Shown in pieces: positions 35,366 through 46,851 of a DNA stretch of 64,000 nt (positions are counted from its first letter, which is position 1; each line of letters begins with the position of its first letter). The notes under the pieces are model-generated. The model saw only the letters and a list, made by a program, of their open reading frames with translations, searched no databases and was not told the origin of the DNA. The stretch comes from Hevea brasiliensis (Eukaryota; Streptophyta; Magnoliopsida; Malpighiales; Euphorbiaceae): the NCBI RefSeq assembly GCF_030052815.1, contig NC_079505.1, positions 29,078,992-29,142,991 of the forward strand, written 5' to 3'. A program made the position numbers and the translations under genes.

Positions 35366-37530
35366 TATAACACCCCTATTTGCATAGCTTGGTACATTTT
35401 ACTATTCTGGTGACCGGTGTTGGTCCGGACAAGTAAGAGAAGTAGAACTAGGTCTAAGACACCTAGTTAAGCCCTGAATGCAAATAATTAATAATTGCCA
35501 AATAGTTAAGTATAAATAAGAAAAAAATAGAATACAAGAAGTTAAATGAGCCGAGAGTCACAGCGATGGGTGACCTTCTCGGGAATGACTGAGAGCTTAG
35601 TCTAAACTCAAATTTTGAATTGTAAAATGTGACGCCATGGTCCTTAAGACCATTGTGAACACAGTGAAAAAGAGAAAATCACAAAAAAGAATTGTTAAGC
35701 AGGTCAAATAATTAGTTCAGGGATCTAGAAGAAATATTGAATTACTTGCAAACCGGATCGAACCGGCGAGGGGCAATTTGGTCAATTCACCCCTAGAGCT
35801 GACTCCTGACCTAACTATCCAATAAAATCAGAGAAAAGAAAATTTTGGGATCAAGAATTAAATTAAAGAAGTAAATGGAAAAGAAATGAAAAAGAAATGA
35901 AAAATCTAAAAATCAAAAAGTTTATGACATCATGCATGACATTAGCATGATGCAATAAATCAAATATTTAAAAATTGAAATTTGTGGGATAATTAGGTAT
36001 TAATATAGTTAAAATTCAAAAGAAAAAAAAAAGAAATTACATCTTCTTCCTTTATCCATTTCAGCCGCCCCATTTCTCCCTCACATCTCCATTGATGACC
36101 ACCATGGATAAATTAACCAAGCTTGCATGGCTTGATTTTAACCTCCCAAAGTGAACCCTAAACCCTAAAAAGCTTGCTATCTCAACTAGACAAGAGGATT
36201 GAAGAAGAAAAAGGGAGGAGAAAAGGAAAGAATTGAGGAAGTGGAACTCCAAAGTTAAGGTAAGAATTTAAATTGGAATTTTTAGTTTAAAACACATGTT
36301 TTGAGTTAATTTAACTTAGATTTCAACTTAAAAATCAAAACAAAACAATAGTTGGGGGAGTAAATAGGAAATTCATCCAGCTAGGGTTAGGGTTTGATAT
36401 GAATGAGTTTGATGGTTTTGAATGGTTATTTGAGGTGAATTAGGTGTGTAGAACATGAATACACACTTTAAATTGCATTAGATTGAACTTTGTGAGTAGT
36501 TAGGGTTTTGAACATGTGAAAAATTGAAGAAAAATTTGAGAATTGGCCAAATGATGTTATTGACCTTATTTGAGTTGAGAAATGGTCAATTGTGACCATT
36601 TGTGGTGTGTGTGAATTGTTGGAAACAAGTTTAAATTCAGATTGGTGAGGGCCAATCTGCAAACAGCTTGACCTAGGTCCGTTTCAGGGACCAAAACTGA
36701 AAATTTACCAACCCAATTGGTGAGAGGCCAATTGTGAATGAAACTAGACACAAAATGACACATTTTTCATTTAGAAATCATGCCCAGAAAGTGACCATAA
36801 CTTAGTGAACAATTAGGCTAAATCCAGAATTGGGCAAACTGACCTGTACAAAAATGACTAAATGAATAGTAGTTACGTAAATGACCATAACTTGGTCTGT
36901 CCAAATGACCTGATTTTTATATCGATAGAAAGCTGAGACATAGCCCTACAACTTTCATGAAGAAAATAATCTCAAATTTTGACCATAACCTATTTGAAAA
37001 ACCACCTGCAGTCAACCAACAAAAACTGCCAATAACCAGGAATTTGCCCAGAATTCTGGGTAACACCAAATCCAGCTAGCCATGTTCAAATGGCCATAAC
37101 TAGGGCTACAAAACTCCAAATGGAGTGATTCAAAAAGGGAAATAAAGTTAAGACAATAAGGAACGACTTCTATGAAGAAAACTTAGCCAAATTACCACAG
37201 CAACTTGACCAATAGAACAGTGTAAAACAGGACACCAAATCTAAAATTTTGGAATTTCACCTAAGAGACTTAAGATTTGAGGAAAACAACAAAAACCAAC
37301 AAGTTAGGTAACCAAAATGTGGTATGTGGGTGAAATTAGAATTTTCATACCTATTAAGCATTAGAAAGTCAACAAATTGACTTAAATAGTATCATGAATA
37401 GTAACCCAAAGTGTAAATTTTAATGAATATCAAGTTTAGCATATTAAAGCTAGATATAAATAGATTTGAATTTATTTTTGGATTTGTGATAAATTGTGAT
37501 ATTGAAACACTGTAAAATGGTGTGTTTCAG

Positions 37531-37594
37531 TGGAAAAGAATACCGAGAAAGAACCCGAGGCATCGAGTCAAGGCCAAGAGGTGACTCGTATAAG
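37531..37594 (+). other. Putative internal exon in G
   Basis: 64 nt between GTGTGTTTCAG and AAG|GTTTGTGCACAAC. The possible upstream intron starts at 36260. Confidence 0.42.
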
Positions 37595-38163
37595 GTTTGT
37601 GCACAACATAAACATTCTTTAAAATTCCTTTGCAAAGTGCATGAAATGATTTGTGGTTTATTTATATTGCAAAATAATGATTGAAATGTCCACTATGCTT
37701 TTGATCTAAATTGTTGGAAATTTGATGGTATGTGATTTAATTGTCAGTAAATATTTGATAAATTGATAAGATAGTTTTGAAACCAGTGTCATGACCATAT
37801 ATTTGAATGTCTCACTAACATGACTAGTGGAAGAAATTAGCTTTGAATTTTGATTCCTTCTCTGGCTGAAGTGTTAAGGTGTGTGCCAGTAGAAGAAGAA
37901 ATTTGAATGGGTACCTATATATTTGAGCTAGCTAGCCTTGTGATTACTCATAAGCCTCCGGCTATTGAGATGAATATTGTTTCGAATGGCATGATATAAC
38001 TGTGTGTTTTTATGAAATTCATTTTGAGACTTCCTAAATGAAATTGTTTGGATTAAAAGTTTATAAATCATGTTTTGTATCTGTCTTTCATTTTCAGTAC
38101 TGTATTTGAATAAAGGTGCTTTGAATTATGCATAAATATTATTTTAGTATGTTGTGCACCACT

Positions 38164-38200
38164 GAGTCATAGTACTCATCGATGGCTGTTATTGCTGTCG
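38164..38200 (+). promoter_or_regulatory. Paired hairpin in G
   Basis: GAGT with ACTC (38164-38177). CGATGGC with GCTGTCG (38180-38200) pairs fully if G-U pairs are allowed. CAGATAT follows. Confidence 0.5.
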
Positions 38201-38919
38201 CAGATATAGAGATTAGAGGAGCAGCAGAGTGAGCTGCTGAGGATCTTGGAGCCACATCCCTAAAGTTTGTTAGGTATATTTTATACCCTGATTGTAATAT
38301 TTAGTTTGATGTATGTAAATGTATGTACATGTAATAACTGGTCATGAGCAGTTGTATAAAGTTTGTAATAATATTATTTTTGATTTGCTAATGTAAAGTG
38401 GTTGATAAATGCAATTTGTTTTTACTTTAATGAAAAAAAAAATGAATGGAAGTATTGAGTATTATTTTGATGAAAATTGAGTTGTAAATTATTGATTTGA
38501 ATTTTGGAGTTTGAGAAATGATGTTGAGTTGTGTTGAAGTAGTAATGAGTTTGATGAAAAAGAATTATTGGAAGTGTTTTTACAGGTTTTTAAAGAATTG
38601 TTTTCTTAAAATATAGGCAACACTCTGCGAAAATTTTTCCAAAATTTTGTGTAAAAATAAAATGGACAAAAATTTGAACTGGTTTTTAAACTTCTATTAA
38701 ATGTAAGAAAATGCTCACCACTTCCAAAAAGTAAGAAAATGGTTTTAAAATCCCTTGTAGTGTACTTAATGAGTTATCAGTAGGTGAAGTGCGGTAGTTC
38801 ATTAGGTATTTTACGGGATCATGTTATGCCTTACAGAGGGGCAAGGTGTGACATTGCATTTGTAAGAGTTGAGGTGACACTAATGCAGATCTGTTTGGTT
38901 TTCTTATTTTGATTAGGAT

Positions 38920-39497
38920 ATGGACCCCATGTCACAGAGGGCTGTTGAGGAGGAAGTGGAGAGTCATGCTCCACCAGCAACAGCTGAAACTGGGGGTAGG
39001 GGAGAACCTGCTCCAGCAGAGCCTGCTCAGCCTCCACAGGCCATGTTTCAGCAAATGGCTAAATTTTTCAGACAAATGGTAGGGGTAATGCCACCACCAC
39101 CACCTCCACAGCAAAAATCTCATTTAGAGAAACTCAGGAAATTTGGAGCAGTGGATTTTTTTGGAAAGAGAGAAGATGATTCTGTTGCAGCTAAGAACTG
39201 GTTGAATAGAACAGGAAGAGTTTTAAAACAACTCCACTACACCCCAGAGCAAAACTTAGAAGCTGCTGTATCTCTACGGCAAGATGATGCATATCAATGG
39301 TGGGATACAGTGTCCAGTGAAGTGCAGCCAGAACAAATAACCTGGGACTTCTTCCTCTTAGAGTTCAGAAAGAAGTATATGCGTAGTGTATATCTAGAAG
39401 AGAGAAGAAGAGAATTCATTAACCTGAGGCAGAGACAGCTGACAGTGGCAGAGTATGAAAAAGAATTTGTTAGACTAAGCCGTTATGGAAGGGAGAT
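38920..39497 (+). pseudogene. gag: Gag of element F, N-terminal part
   Basis: Open from MDPMSQRAVEEEVES at 38920 through the proline-rich stretch and capsid core: KLRKFGAVDFFG, DDAYQWWDTV, FRKKYMRS, VRLSRYGREIV. The reading is colinear with I and has no internal stop. It is cut at 39497 by H, whose LTR supplies a short out-of-place tail and stop. It resumes at 60941 with the same GAGAT. Confidence 0.9.
39493..39497. repeat. Target site duplication of element H (GAGAT)
   Basis: GAGAT at 39493-39497 is repeated at 60941-60945. Removing H joins ...SRYGREIV with PNEAKRYKRFEEGLN, matching A and I. Confidence 0.96.
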
Positions 39498-40035
39498 TGT
39501 CACACCCTACTCCTCCGTAAGATGTAACATGATCCCGTAGTACACCTAATGAATTACCGTACTTCGCCTATCAGTAACCCATTAAATATACTATAAGGGA
39601 TTTTAAATCAATTTTTGTGAAATTTAAATCATCGATTAAAATCTGGTGTTATAAAAATTTTTCAAAATTTCGGCAGAGTGCCGGTTGTATTTTGAGAAAA
39701 CAGTTCTTCAAAACCTGCAAAGAAACACACTTCCAATATGTTTTCTCAAATACAACTCTAATAACTTCATTTCAACTCACAATTCAATTCATTTTCAAAC
39801 CAATCTCATTATAAAGAACATTTCATTGATTACAAGACTCAACATTTATATCACAATAATTTATATTTAATTACACACCAAAATATTTTACAAGAGTTTT
39901 TATACAACTGCTCAAATAATTTACATGCATATTATTACATGCATACATCAAAAACTGTGTACATTGGTCTACCTGGAGCTGATCTGAATGTCTCTTCAAA
40001 GAAGCTTACTCAATTGCTCTATGCTCTTTTCACTT

Positions 40036-40074
40036 GCGATAGCATACAAAGCTATCGCTGAGTGGTGAACTCAG
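40036..40074 (-). promoter_or_regulatory. Paired hairpin in H left LTR
   Basis: GCGATAGC with GCTATCGC (40036-40058), perfect; CTGAGT with ACTCAG (40058-40074), perfect. Confidence 0.55.
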
Positions 40075-40360
40075 TGGTCCACAACTATAATTTAAAACAT
40101 AGTACAACATACATTGATAAAAATTATAGCAAATAACTTGGAAATCTGGATACTCATCAAATTCCAAAACTCAAAATATGTTCATTGCCAATAATATAAA
40201 TCATTTGTATAAAATGACTTTGATCACAAAATTCAATTTATCAAATCATAACTAAACATTTAAGGTAGTTCCAACAATATATGGAAATAAGATTAATTCC
40301 CATAAAATCAATTATACATAAATCATAATTAAAATCATAATTCTTTACTATTCAAAAATC

Positions 40361-40488
40361 ATTCTTTATCTCAAAAGCCATTCTTTATCTCAAACGCCAT
40401 TCTTTATCTCAAAAGCCATTCTTTATCTCAAAAGCCATTCTTTATCTCAAAAACCATTCTTTATCTCAAAAACCATTCTTTATCTCAC
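40361..40488 (-). repeat. 19-bp minisatellite in H left LTR, about 7 units
   Basis: Unit ATTCTTTATCTCAAAAGCC on the plus strand, with variants at the end (AACC, CGCC). The last unit is partial. C has about three units at this place (near 19790-19860); the right LTR of H has 11 to 12. Confidence 0.85.
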
Positions 40489-40528
40489 TAACTATGCAAG
40501 ACTAATCCGAAAGGGCCATCTTCGGGGT

Positions 40529-40598
40529 GATTCTAACGCCCTATGGTCGGGGAGGTCGAATCAGATTCTAACTCCCTATGGTCGGGGAGGTCGAATCA
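40529..40598 (-). repeat. 35-bp tandem duplication in H left LTR
   Basis: Two units beginning GATTCTAAC and ending GGTCGAATCA. The right LTR has one unit (near 58258). Confidence 0.7.
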
Positions 40599-41169
40599 TT
40601 GTGCACAATACACATCACAATAATGAATCTTTCGGAAGGGCCATAACATAAAAACTTAAATCTAACCTCTAATAAGAGGAGAATCTAAGCCTGTGCACGT
40701 ACCATGGTAATCAAAATACAACTAACTCCATTGTCTTCTCAACAAATGAGAGAGACGGGTAATAACCTAATCAAGCATTTATAGTGAGATATAAAACAAT
40801 ATCACCATCCTTTTAGTGAGCATAAATCACAATACAATTCGATTCAAAGTCAATTCCAATATCCAATAATTTTTATGCTTATTACAATTCAAATCATAAA
40901 TTTGCATTTTTCCATGCAAATTGTCCATCACAATTCAAAACATGTTCTATCACAAATTTCCAAAACATAATTTATTCAATTCGGAACAATGCTTAACACT
41001 TGTTGAAATACCTTTTCATAAAGCTAAATTCATACATACTATAACAATTTCAATAATCATTGAATTAAATCCAATGCTTGTTAAACATGATACATAAGAA
41101 AAAAAATATGTCATTTAATCATATGAAATATTCAGAACAAAATCAGTTAAAAACTAGTTGTGCACAAAC

Positions 41170-41232
41170 CTCTGATAAATGTCTCTTGGCCCTGACTCAG
41201 TGTTTCCTTCCCCTTCCCTGAGTCTTTGCTAA
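41170..41232 (-). other. Putative internal exon in H left LTR
   Basis: 63 nt on the minus strand between TGTATTTCAG and AG|GTTTGTGCA. The possible upstream intron is 41233-42493 (1261 nt), donor GTG|GTAAGTGAG. Confidence 0.43.
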
Positions 41233-42715
41233 CTGAAATACACAATTTGAAGTGTTTCAGTACTCATTTAAACTGTCGCTAAGAATAAGGCTTAATAATT
41301 AATTTATTGAATTCTATTATTTTCCTTAGTCAACCTAAAATGTTGACCCTCGATGCACTCTAGATGAATTAGGTTTAATGTTACCAATATGTCACATTTT
41401 ATAGCCTTTTAGTGTTGGTACATGTTACCAAATTCACTTTCAAGTATATTGCATTTTATTGTAATTTGTCGGATTTCGGTGTACTATTTTGACCTAGCCC
41501 GACGACCTAGTTCCCTCGGTTTTCGGGTTTCGGTCCAAACTACAAACTTGTAGGTCTATGTCTTATAGCATGCAGGGGAAAATTTCAGGTCATTCTGAGT
41601 TGTTTAGACCAAGTTATGGTCAATTTACCAATGCTGGACAGAATGTACCAAAATGGTAAGCTTAGGTCATTTTTAGGTCACTTTTGGTTCGGCCAGTTTT
41701 GGTACCTGAATTTGTGCAAACTATTTGGATTGGTTCTGGCCATTTCTGGGCTTTGGTGTCTTCAAAAGAATTGTAGATCTATGTCTAAATTATTCATGGT
41801 AAAAATTTCAGGTCAATTGGACCTGTTTTGAGTAAGTTATGGTCAAAACACTAACTACTACCCAAATGGTCAATTTTCAGGCTTTTAAAGCACTAATTCG
41901 GATTTGGTCATTTTTCAATTCACTTTCTAGGCAGAATTTTGGTAAGCTTCCTTCATGAAAGTTGGCACATTTTGTGCCTAGTTTCATCTCCAATTGGTCT
42001 CATACCAATTGGAGTCACACACTTAAGGTTCTAAGCCAAAACATACACTGCCCTACTACACACTCTTCATCACATACCAATTGCATATTCAACACTTACC
42101 AATTTACTTCCTTCATGCCAATTCTGGTTTGTACCTTACCATTAACACATTTAACAACACATTTTTGGTCATTTTGTACAGCTTGTAACCATTCTCAATA
42201 TGCACACTATAACACATAATTTTCCAAAGTCCATTTACACCATTTAACCACATGTACATACACCATTTACATACCCAATTCCAAACCATTATACACATAT
42301 CCATGCTGCCATCAATAACAACATCTTAAACAACCATAAACAAGTAAAAAGAAGCTACATATACTGAATTTCCATGGCTGCCAAAATGTACATCTCCATT
42401 AAAACATCAAACTTCAAAAATTCTTCCATAAATTAGCTACCCATAACCTTGGTTACACTTTTAATGAAACAAGAATTGAAAACACTCACTTACCACTTTT
42501 AGACTTCTTCAAAACTCCACCAAAACTTGTCTTTCTTGATCCCTTATTGCTGCCCAAGGTGTGTACTATAATTTTAATGAAGACAACTTGAGGATTGGGT
42601 GGCTTAATCATGGTGAGTTGGTCCTTGCATGGTGGGCGGCCATGGATGACCCTTGGGAGAAATTCGGCTGGTGTGGTTTCTGAAAGTTGAAGATGATGTT
42701 CAGCTGTCCATTTGG

Positions 42716-42723
42716 CTTATATA
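42716..42723 (-). promoter_or_regulatory. Putative TATA box, H left LTR
   Basis: TATATAAG on the minus strand, about 220 bp upstream of the donor-like site. Repeated at 60292-60299 in the right LTR, which would drive the element. Confidence 0.5.
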
Positions 42724-43362
42724 GTGGTCCCAAATCTACCTTAGTGGAGTACTTACATGATTTTAATGTTTAATTATTCTAACTTTCTAAATTTTCATTT
42801 TTATGCCCCAAACTTCCATCATTTATATTATGTACTTCAATTTTAACTTTCATGACATTTTCAAAGTGTGCTATCACTCATTTTTAATAGACATTGAGGT
42901 TAAAAGGCAACTCTAGGTGTCAATTGATCACAATGCCCCTATTCGGGTTGCATTCCCGATTTTTCGATAACACCGAGTTTTTGTCGTTTTCTCGATTTCT
43001 CGTCTTTCTTTGTACTAATTAATTAATTTTTCTTTGATATTTGTAATGACATTTATACTTTAATAGATGTTCATTTAAGTCTTAAAAATATTTTCTAGGG
43101 TTCCCCGCAGTCCAGGGCTTCAACGGTCCACGCCGCAACTTCCCGGTGCGATCACCCATCGCTATGGTTCTCGGCTCGTTTTACTTGGTTACATTTCATT
43201 ACTATTATTTTTCCTTTGTTTTTCTTGTATTTTCTTTTCTTGTATTTCATTATTTTATGTCTCCTCACCCATATCTAAGTGTAGTTCTAGGCATCCTAGC
43301 TGTCCGGACCGAAACTGGTCACCGAAACAGTAGAACGCACTACCGAACATAGGGGTATTACA

Positions 43363-43378
43363 ATTCTCCCCCCCTTAA
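43363..43378 (-). other. Polypurine tract of element H
   Basis: On the minus strand AAGGGGGGGAGAAT directly precedes the 3' LTR, as in C. Confidence 0.85.
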
Positions 43379-44130
43379 AATAAATTTCATCTCAAAATTT
43401 TACCTGGCATCAGTTTCTGAACAGCTGTGGGTGTTGTCTCCTCATGTCCTCTTCTAAGGAGAAACTTTAAGGAATACCTTATTACCCACTATATATTCAA
43501 TATCTCTTCTCTTCAGATTAACATAGGACTTCTGACGGTCTGATGCAGCCTTGAGTCGATCTCTGATCAATCTGATCTTTTCCTCTGTCTGCTAAACAAT
43601 TTCTAGCTCAATCATCTTCCTTTCACCTACTTCATCCCAACATAGGGGAGTTCTTCACTTCCTGCCATACAAAGCTTCATATGGAGGCATCCCAATTCTT
43701 GATTGGTAGCTGTTGTTATAAGCAAACTCAATCAAAGGCAAGTGTATATCCCAACTACCTTCAAACTCAATCACACAAGCTCGTAGCATATCCTCTAATA
43801 TCTGAATTACCCTCTCAGACTTGCCATCTATCTGTGGGTGGAATGCCTTGCTGAAGGTCAATCTAGTTCCTAGGGCTCTCTGAAGACTACCCCATAATCT
43901 AAAAGTGAACCTAGGATCTCTGTCTGATACAATCGATATTGGCACTCCATGCAGTTTTACAATCTCATTTATGTACAATCTGGCCAATCTTTCCAACTAT
44001 AGTTCATCCGGACTGGTAAAAAGTGAGCAGACTTGGTTAGTCTATCAACTATGACCCATACTACAGCATGACTATTCTGTGTCTTCGGAAGTCTCATCAC
44101 AAAATCCATAGTTATCCATTCCCTTACAGT
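43379..44130 (-). pseudogene. pol: Second integrase of H, chromodomain deleted
   Basis: Reads [64 protein letters not shown] (no intron), YEALYGRK and then a stop, with traces to KVFLKVSP. Both aspartates and the glutamate of the DDE set are present, unlike C. After KVSP the sequence jumps to the pol end near EEDMRRQ: the GPY/F module and most of the chromodomain are gone. TCCTCTTC at 43447-43454 marks the junction. Confidence 0.85.
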
Positions 44131-44398
44131 GTTTCATAGGGTGCCATTTGTATGGTAGCTTGACACTTATTATTGTATACAAATTCTGTTAGTGGAAGGT
44201 ATCTGTCCCATCTCCCCTCGAATTCAAGGACACGGGTTCTCAGTATATTCTTGAGGGCTTATTACATTTTACAGGTTATTATTATCATTTCATTTCATTA
44301 TTTACAGAAACTCAATGAGTTTCAGAATTTACCTGAATTACTTGTTTCGATTGTCCATCCGTCTGAGGATGATAAGTCATACTGATATCTCTAAACTT
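44131..44398 (-). pseudogene. pol: First integrase piece of H, with intron
   Basis: Same content as 22306-22577 in C: DGQSKQVIQ, intron, then the LRT/CVIE-like stretch, ending at the APYET counterpart where it joins the second integrase. The lysine in place of the catalytic glutamate is shared with C. Confidence 0.75.
44258..44332 (-). other. GT-AG intron in first integrase piece of H
   Basis: 75 bp on the minus strand, beginning GTAAATTC and ending TAATAAG, at the VIQ boundary. Nearly identical to the C intron. Confidence 0.7.
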
Positions 44399-44993
44399 AT
44401 AGCAATTACTGTGGTACAGGTAGTTCACATTATTGTAACTGAGTTACTGACTCCAGCTACCTTACAATTGTAGTCTTTCGACAGGCTAGTTCTGAAGTTT
44501 TAAATTTCTTACTAGAATTTTCACATTTATTTCCCATAATAGTACTCTATTCGGGTGCAACTGTATCAAATTATAGATTAATTATAAATATTCTTAGTTT
44601 ATTGTACCACGAGGAAGCACGTAGCTCTATATAACAATTCCATGTCAGTACTGTAATCTGCAGCTTACAATACAAACATCGAGAACATTACATAGTCACT
44701 ACGTTATAACCTCATGGACTAGGTTTTCTAACATCTTATCTTTCTCGAATCCACTAATATCCTAAATCGATTCTGATTACAATATCCCTTGACAATTACT
44801 AACAGTAACATCTTTGCCCTCATCTAGAGCAATTTTATTACTGTAACTTACTTTTACATCCCCTTGCCTTACATTAAGTAGGCTTGCCATTTAGCTTTAT
44901 AATTTATGGTGTGTTAGAAAATAATTTTCTAGAAAATACTTTTCGCTGATAAACTCTTCCAGAACTAATTTCAATTATTATCACAATCCTTAT
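44399..44993 (-). other. Unrecognised interior of element H
   Basis: Counterpart of 21725-22305 in C, similar throughout. No domain recognised. Confidence 0.6.
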
Positions 44994-45103
44994 CTTAAAG
45001 GACTAATCACTACTGCATCAAAATTTATTTCCATGTAAAGCAATAACAACAGAACATATAGTTCTAACACTAGCACACAACTAAGTAGTGCTGGGATAAA
45101 ATA
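44994..45103 (-). pseudogene. pol: Protease scrap of element H
   Basis: Minus-strand counterpart of the C protease scrap (SQHYLVVC-like, with the CCCAGCACTACTTAG block and the TAGTCCTTTA end). Not functional. Confidence 0.55.
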
Positions 45104-45129
45104 ATAACTAATTATTTCTTTCAAAAATT

Positions 45130-45767
45130 AAAAACTTAGCAATAGCTACATCCGAAGTTTCTGTTCTTTCCCCTTGGCGCATAGTGGACGCTCTAACTGG
45201 TGTGCTACTATATTCGAGTTGATTCACTGTGTTATGATGGTGAGGAGTACCAACTCTATTTCTATCTCGACTCTAACTGACTGTCAGTGAACTTCGGAGG
45301 GCAGATCGAGGTGCTCTAGTACAATCTCTAACAAAGTGTCCAAGCTTTCCACAATTGTAGCAGGCTCCAAAGGCCTTATGATAAATAACTCCATGTAGCT
45401 TACCACAAACATGGTAGAAACGGGCAGAATAGGAACTTCTGGTTGTTCGACGATTAAATCTTGGTGTTCTCTGCCCTGATGATCCGCCTCTGTCATATCC
45501 CTGAGCTCGGGGTTCCATAAATTCTTTTCTCTTTCCCAAATTACTGTTTGAGCTCTGATCCATAGGTTTCTCCCTCTTTTCTATTTCACATTGCCCTTGT
45601 GGGGGTTGGGTTTGTGCTTGAGTTTGAGCTGACAGAGTTTCAGCCATTTGTTGAAAGAAAGTGGCCATTTGTTTGGCTGTTTGTGCAGTAATTTATATCG
45701 GTAAAACTGGTATAGTCAGGCCTTCGACACTTTGTGGGGCTGGGGCCTCAACTTGTACTTCTGCCAT
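45130..45767 (-). pseudogene. gag: Shortened Gag of element H with zinc knuckle
   Basis: Starts MAEVQVEAPAPQS at 45767, and a TAA interrupts near 45697. Then QQMATFFQQMAETLSAQ, a basic linker (SNLGKRKEF, RTPRFNRRTTRSSYSA) and the knuckle CYNCGKLGHFVRDC (CX2CX4HX4C). The capsid core is missing, as in C. A 131-codon stretch (45273-45668) is still open and better kept than in C. It may have bound RNA but cannot build a particle alone (inference). Confidence 0.82.
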
Positions 45768-45969
45768 CACAGACTGTTTAATTGTCTCATTTTTCTCTTC
45801 CATTCTTTTCACAGGATTTTCTATTTCTTTACAACCAACACAAGGAGATTTCTCTCCATTAGTTCATATTTATGATGTAAATGTACTATATGTATCAAAC
45901 ATTTGAGCAGTTGTAGTTACCGACAAAATGATTTCAAATTCACAGTTTGAAATTTACTTTAAAACCATT

Positions 45970-45981
45970 GCTGTGATACCA
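45970..45981 (-). other. Primer-binding site of element H, one mismatch
   Basis: TGGTATCACAGC on the minus strand, 7 bp from the right LTR; the usual site has GAGC. Confidence 0.8.
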
Positions 45982-46851
45982 TAGAACATGTCACACCCTA
46001 CTCCTCCGTAAGATGTAACATGATCCCGTAGTATACCTAATGAATTACCGTACTTCGCCTACTAGTAACCCATTAAATATACTACAAGGGATTTTAAATC
46101 AATTTTTGTGAAATTTAAATCATCGATTAAAATCTGGTGTTAGAAAAATTTTTTAAAATTTCGGCAGAGTGCCGGCTATATTTTGAGAAAACAGTTCTTC
46201 AAAACCTGCAAAGAAACACACTTCCAATATGTATTTTCAAATACAACTCTAATAACTTCATTTCAACTCACAATTCAATTCATTTTCAAACTAATCTCAT
46301 TATAAAGAACATTTCATTGATTACAAGACTCAACATTTATATCACAATAATTTACATTTAATTACACACCAAAATATTTTACAAGAGTTTTTATACAACT
46401 ACTCAAATAATTTACATACATATTATTACATGCATACATTAAAACCTGTGTACATGGGTTTACCTGGAGCTGATCTGAATGTCTCTTCAAAGAAGCTTAC
46501 TCAATTGCTCTATACTCTTTTCACCTGTGACAGCATGCAAAGCTATCGCTGAGTGGTGAACTCAGTGGTGTACAACTATAATTTAAAACATAGTACAATA
46601 TACATTGACAAAAATTACAGCAAGTAATTTGGAAATCTAGATACTCATCAAATTCCAAAACTCAAAATATGTTCATTGCCAATAATATAAATCATTTGTA
46701 TAAAATGACTTTGATCACGAAATTCAATTTATCAAATCACAACTAAACATTTAAGGTAGTTCCAATAATATGCGGAAATAAGATTAATTCCCACAAAATC
46801 AATTATACATAAATCATAATTGAAATCACAATTCTTTACTATTCAAAAATC

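Larger units (their letters stand above)
35366..38853 (+). mobile_element. Solo LTR G, type 2, 3488 bp
   Basis: Lone LTR from TATAACACCCC (the expected TG is now TA) to GGTGTGACA, in the leader of F. It has TTAAGGTAAGAA (36255) as donor-like site, a CCAAT dyad near 36714, modules between about 36700 and 37250, an exon candidate (37531-37594) and a paired hairpin (38164-38200). No interior and no genes. Confidence 0.94.
39498..43362 (-). repeat. Element H left LTR (its 3' LTR), 3865 bp
   Basis: On the minus strand it runs from TGTAATACCCCT to GTGTGACA. Contains the TATA box (42716-42723), donor-like GTGGTAAGTGAG (near 42493), exon candidate (41170-41232), paired hairpin (40036-40074), two 35-bp units (40529-40598) and seven 19-bp units (40361-40488). 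Confidence 0.94.

Noticed and set aside
40361..40488. Short regular repeats that might suggest a CRISPR array
   Set aside because: Units of 19 bp follow one another without spacers in plant DNA; it is a minisatellite.
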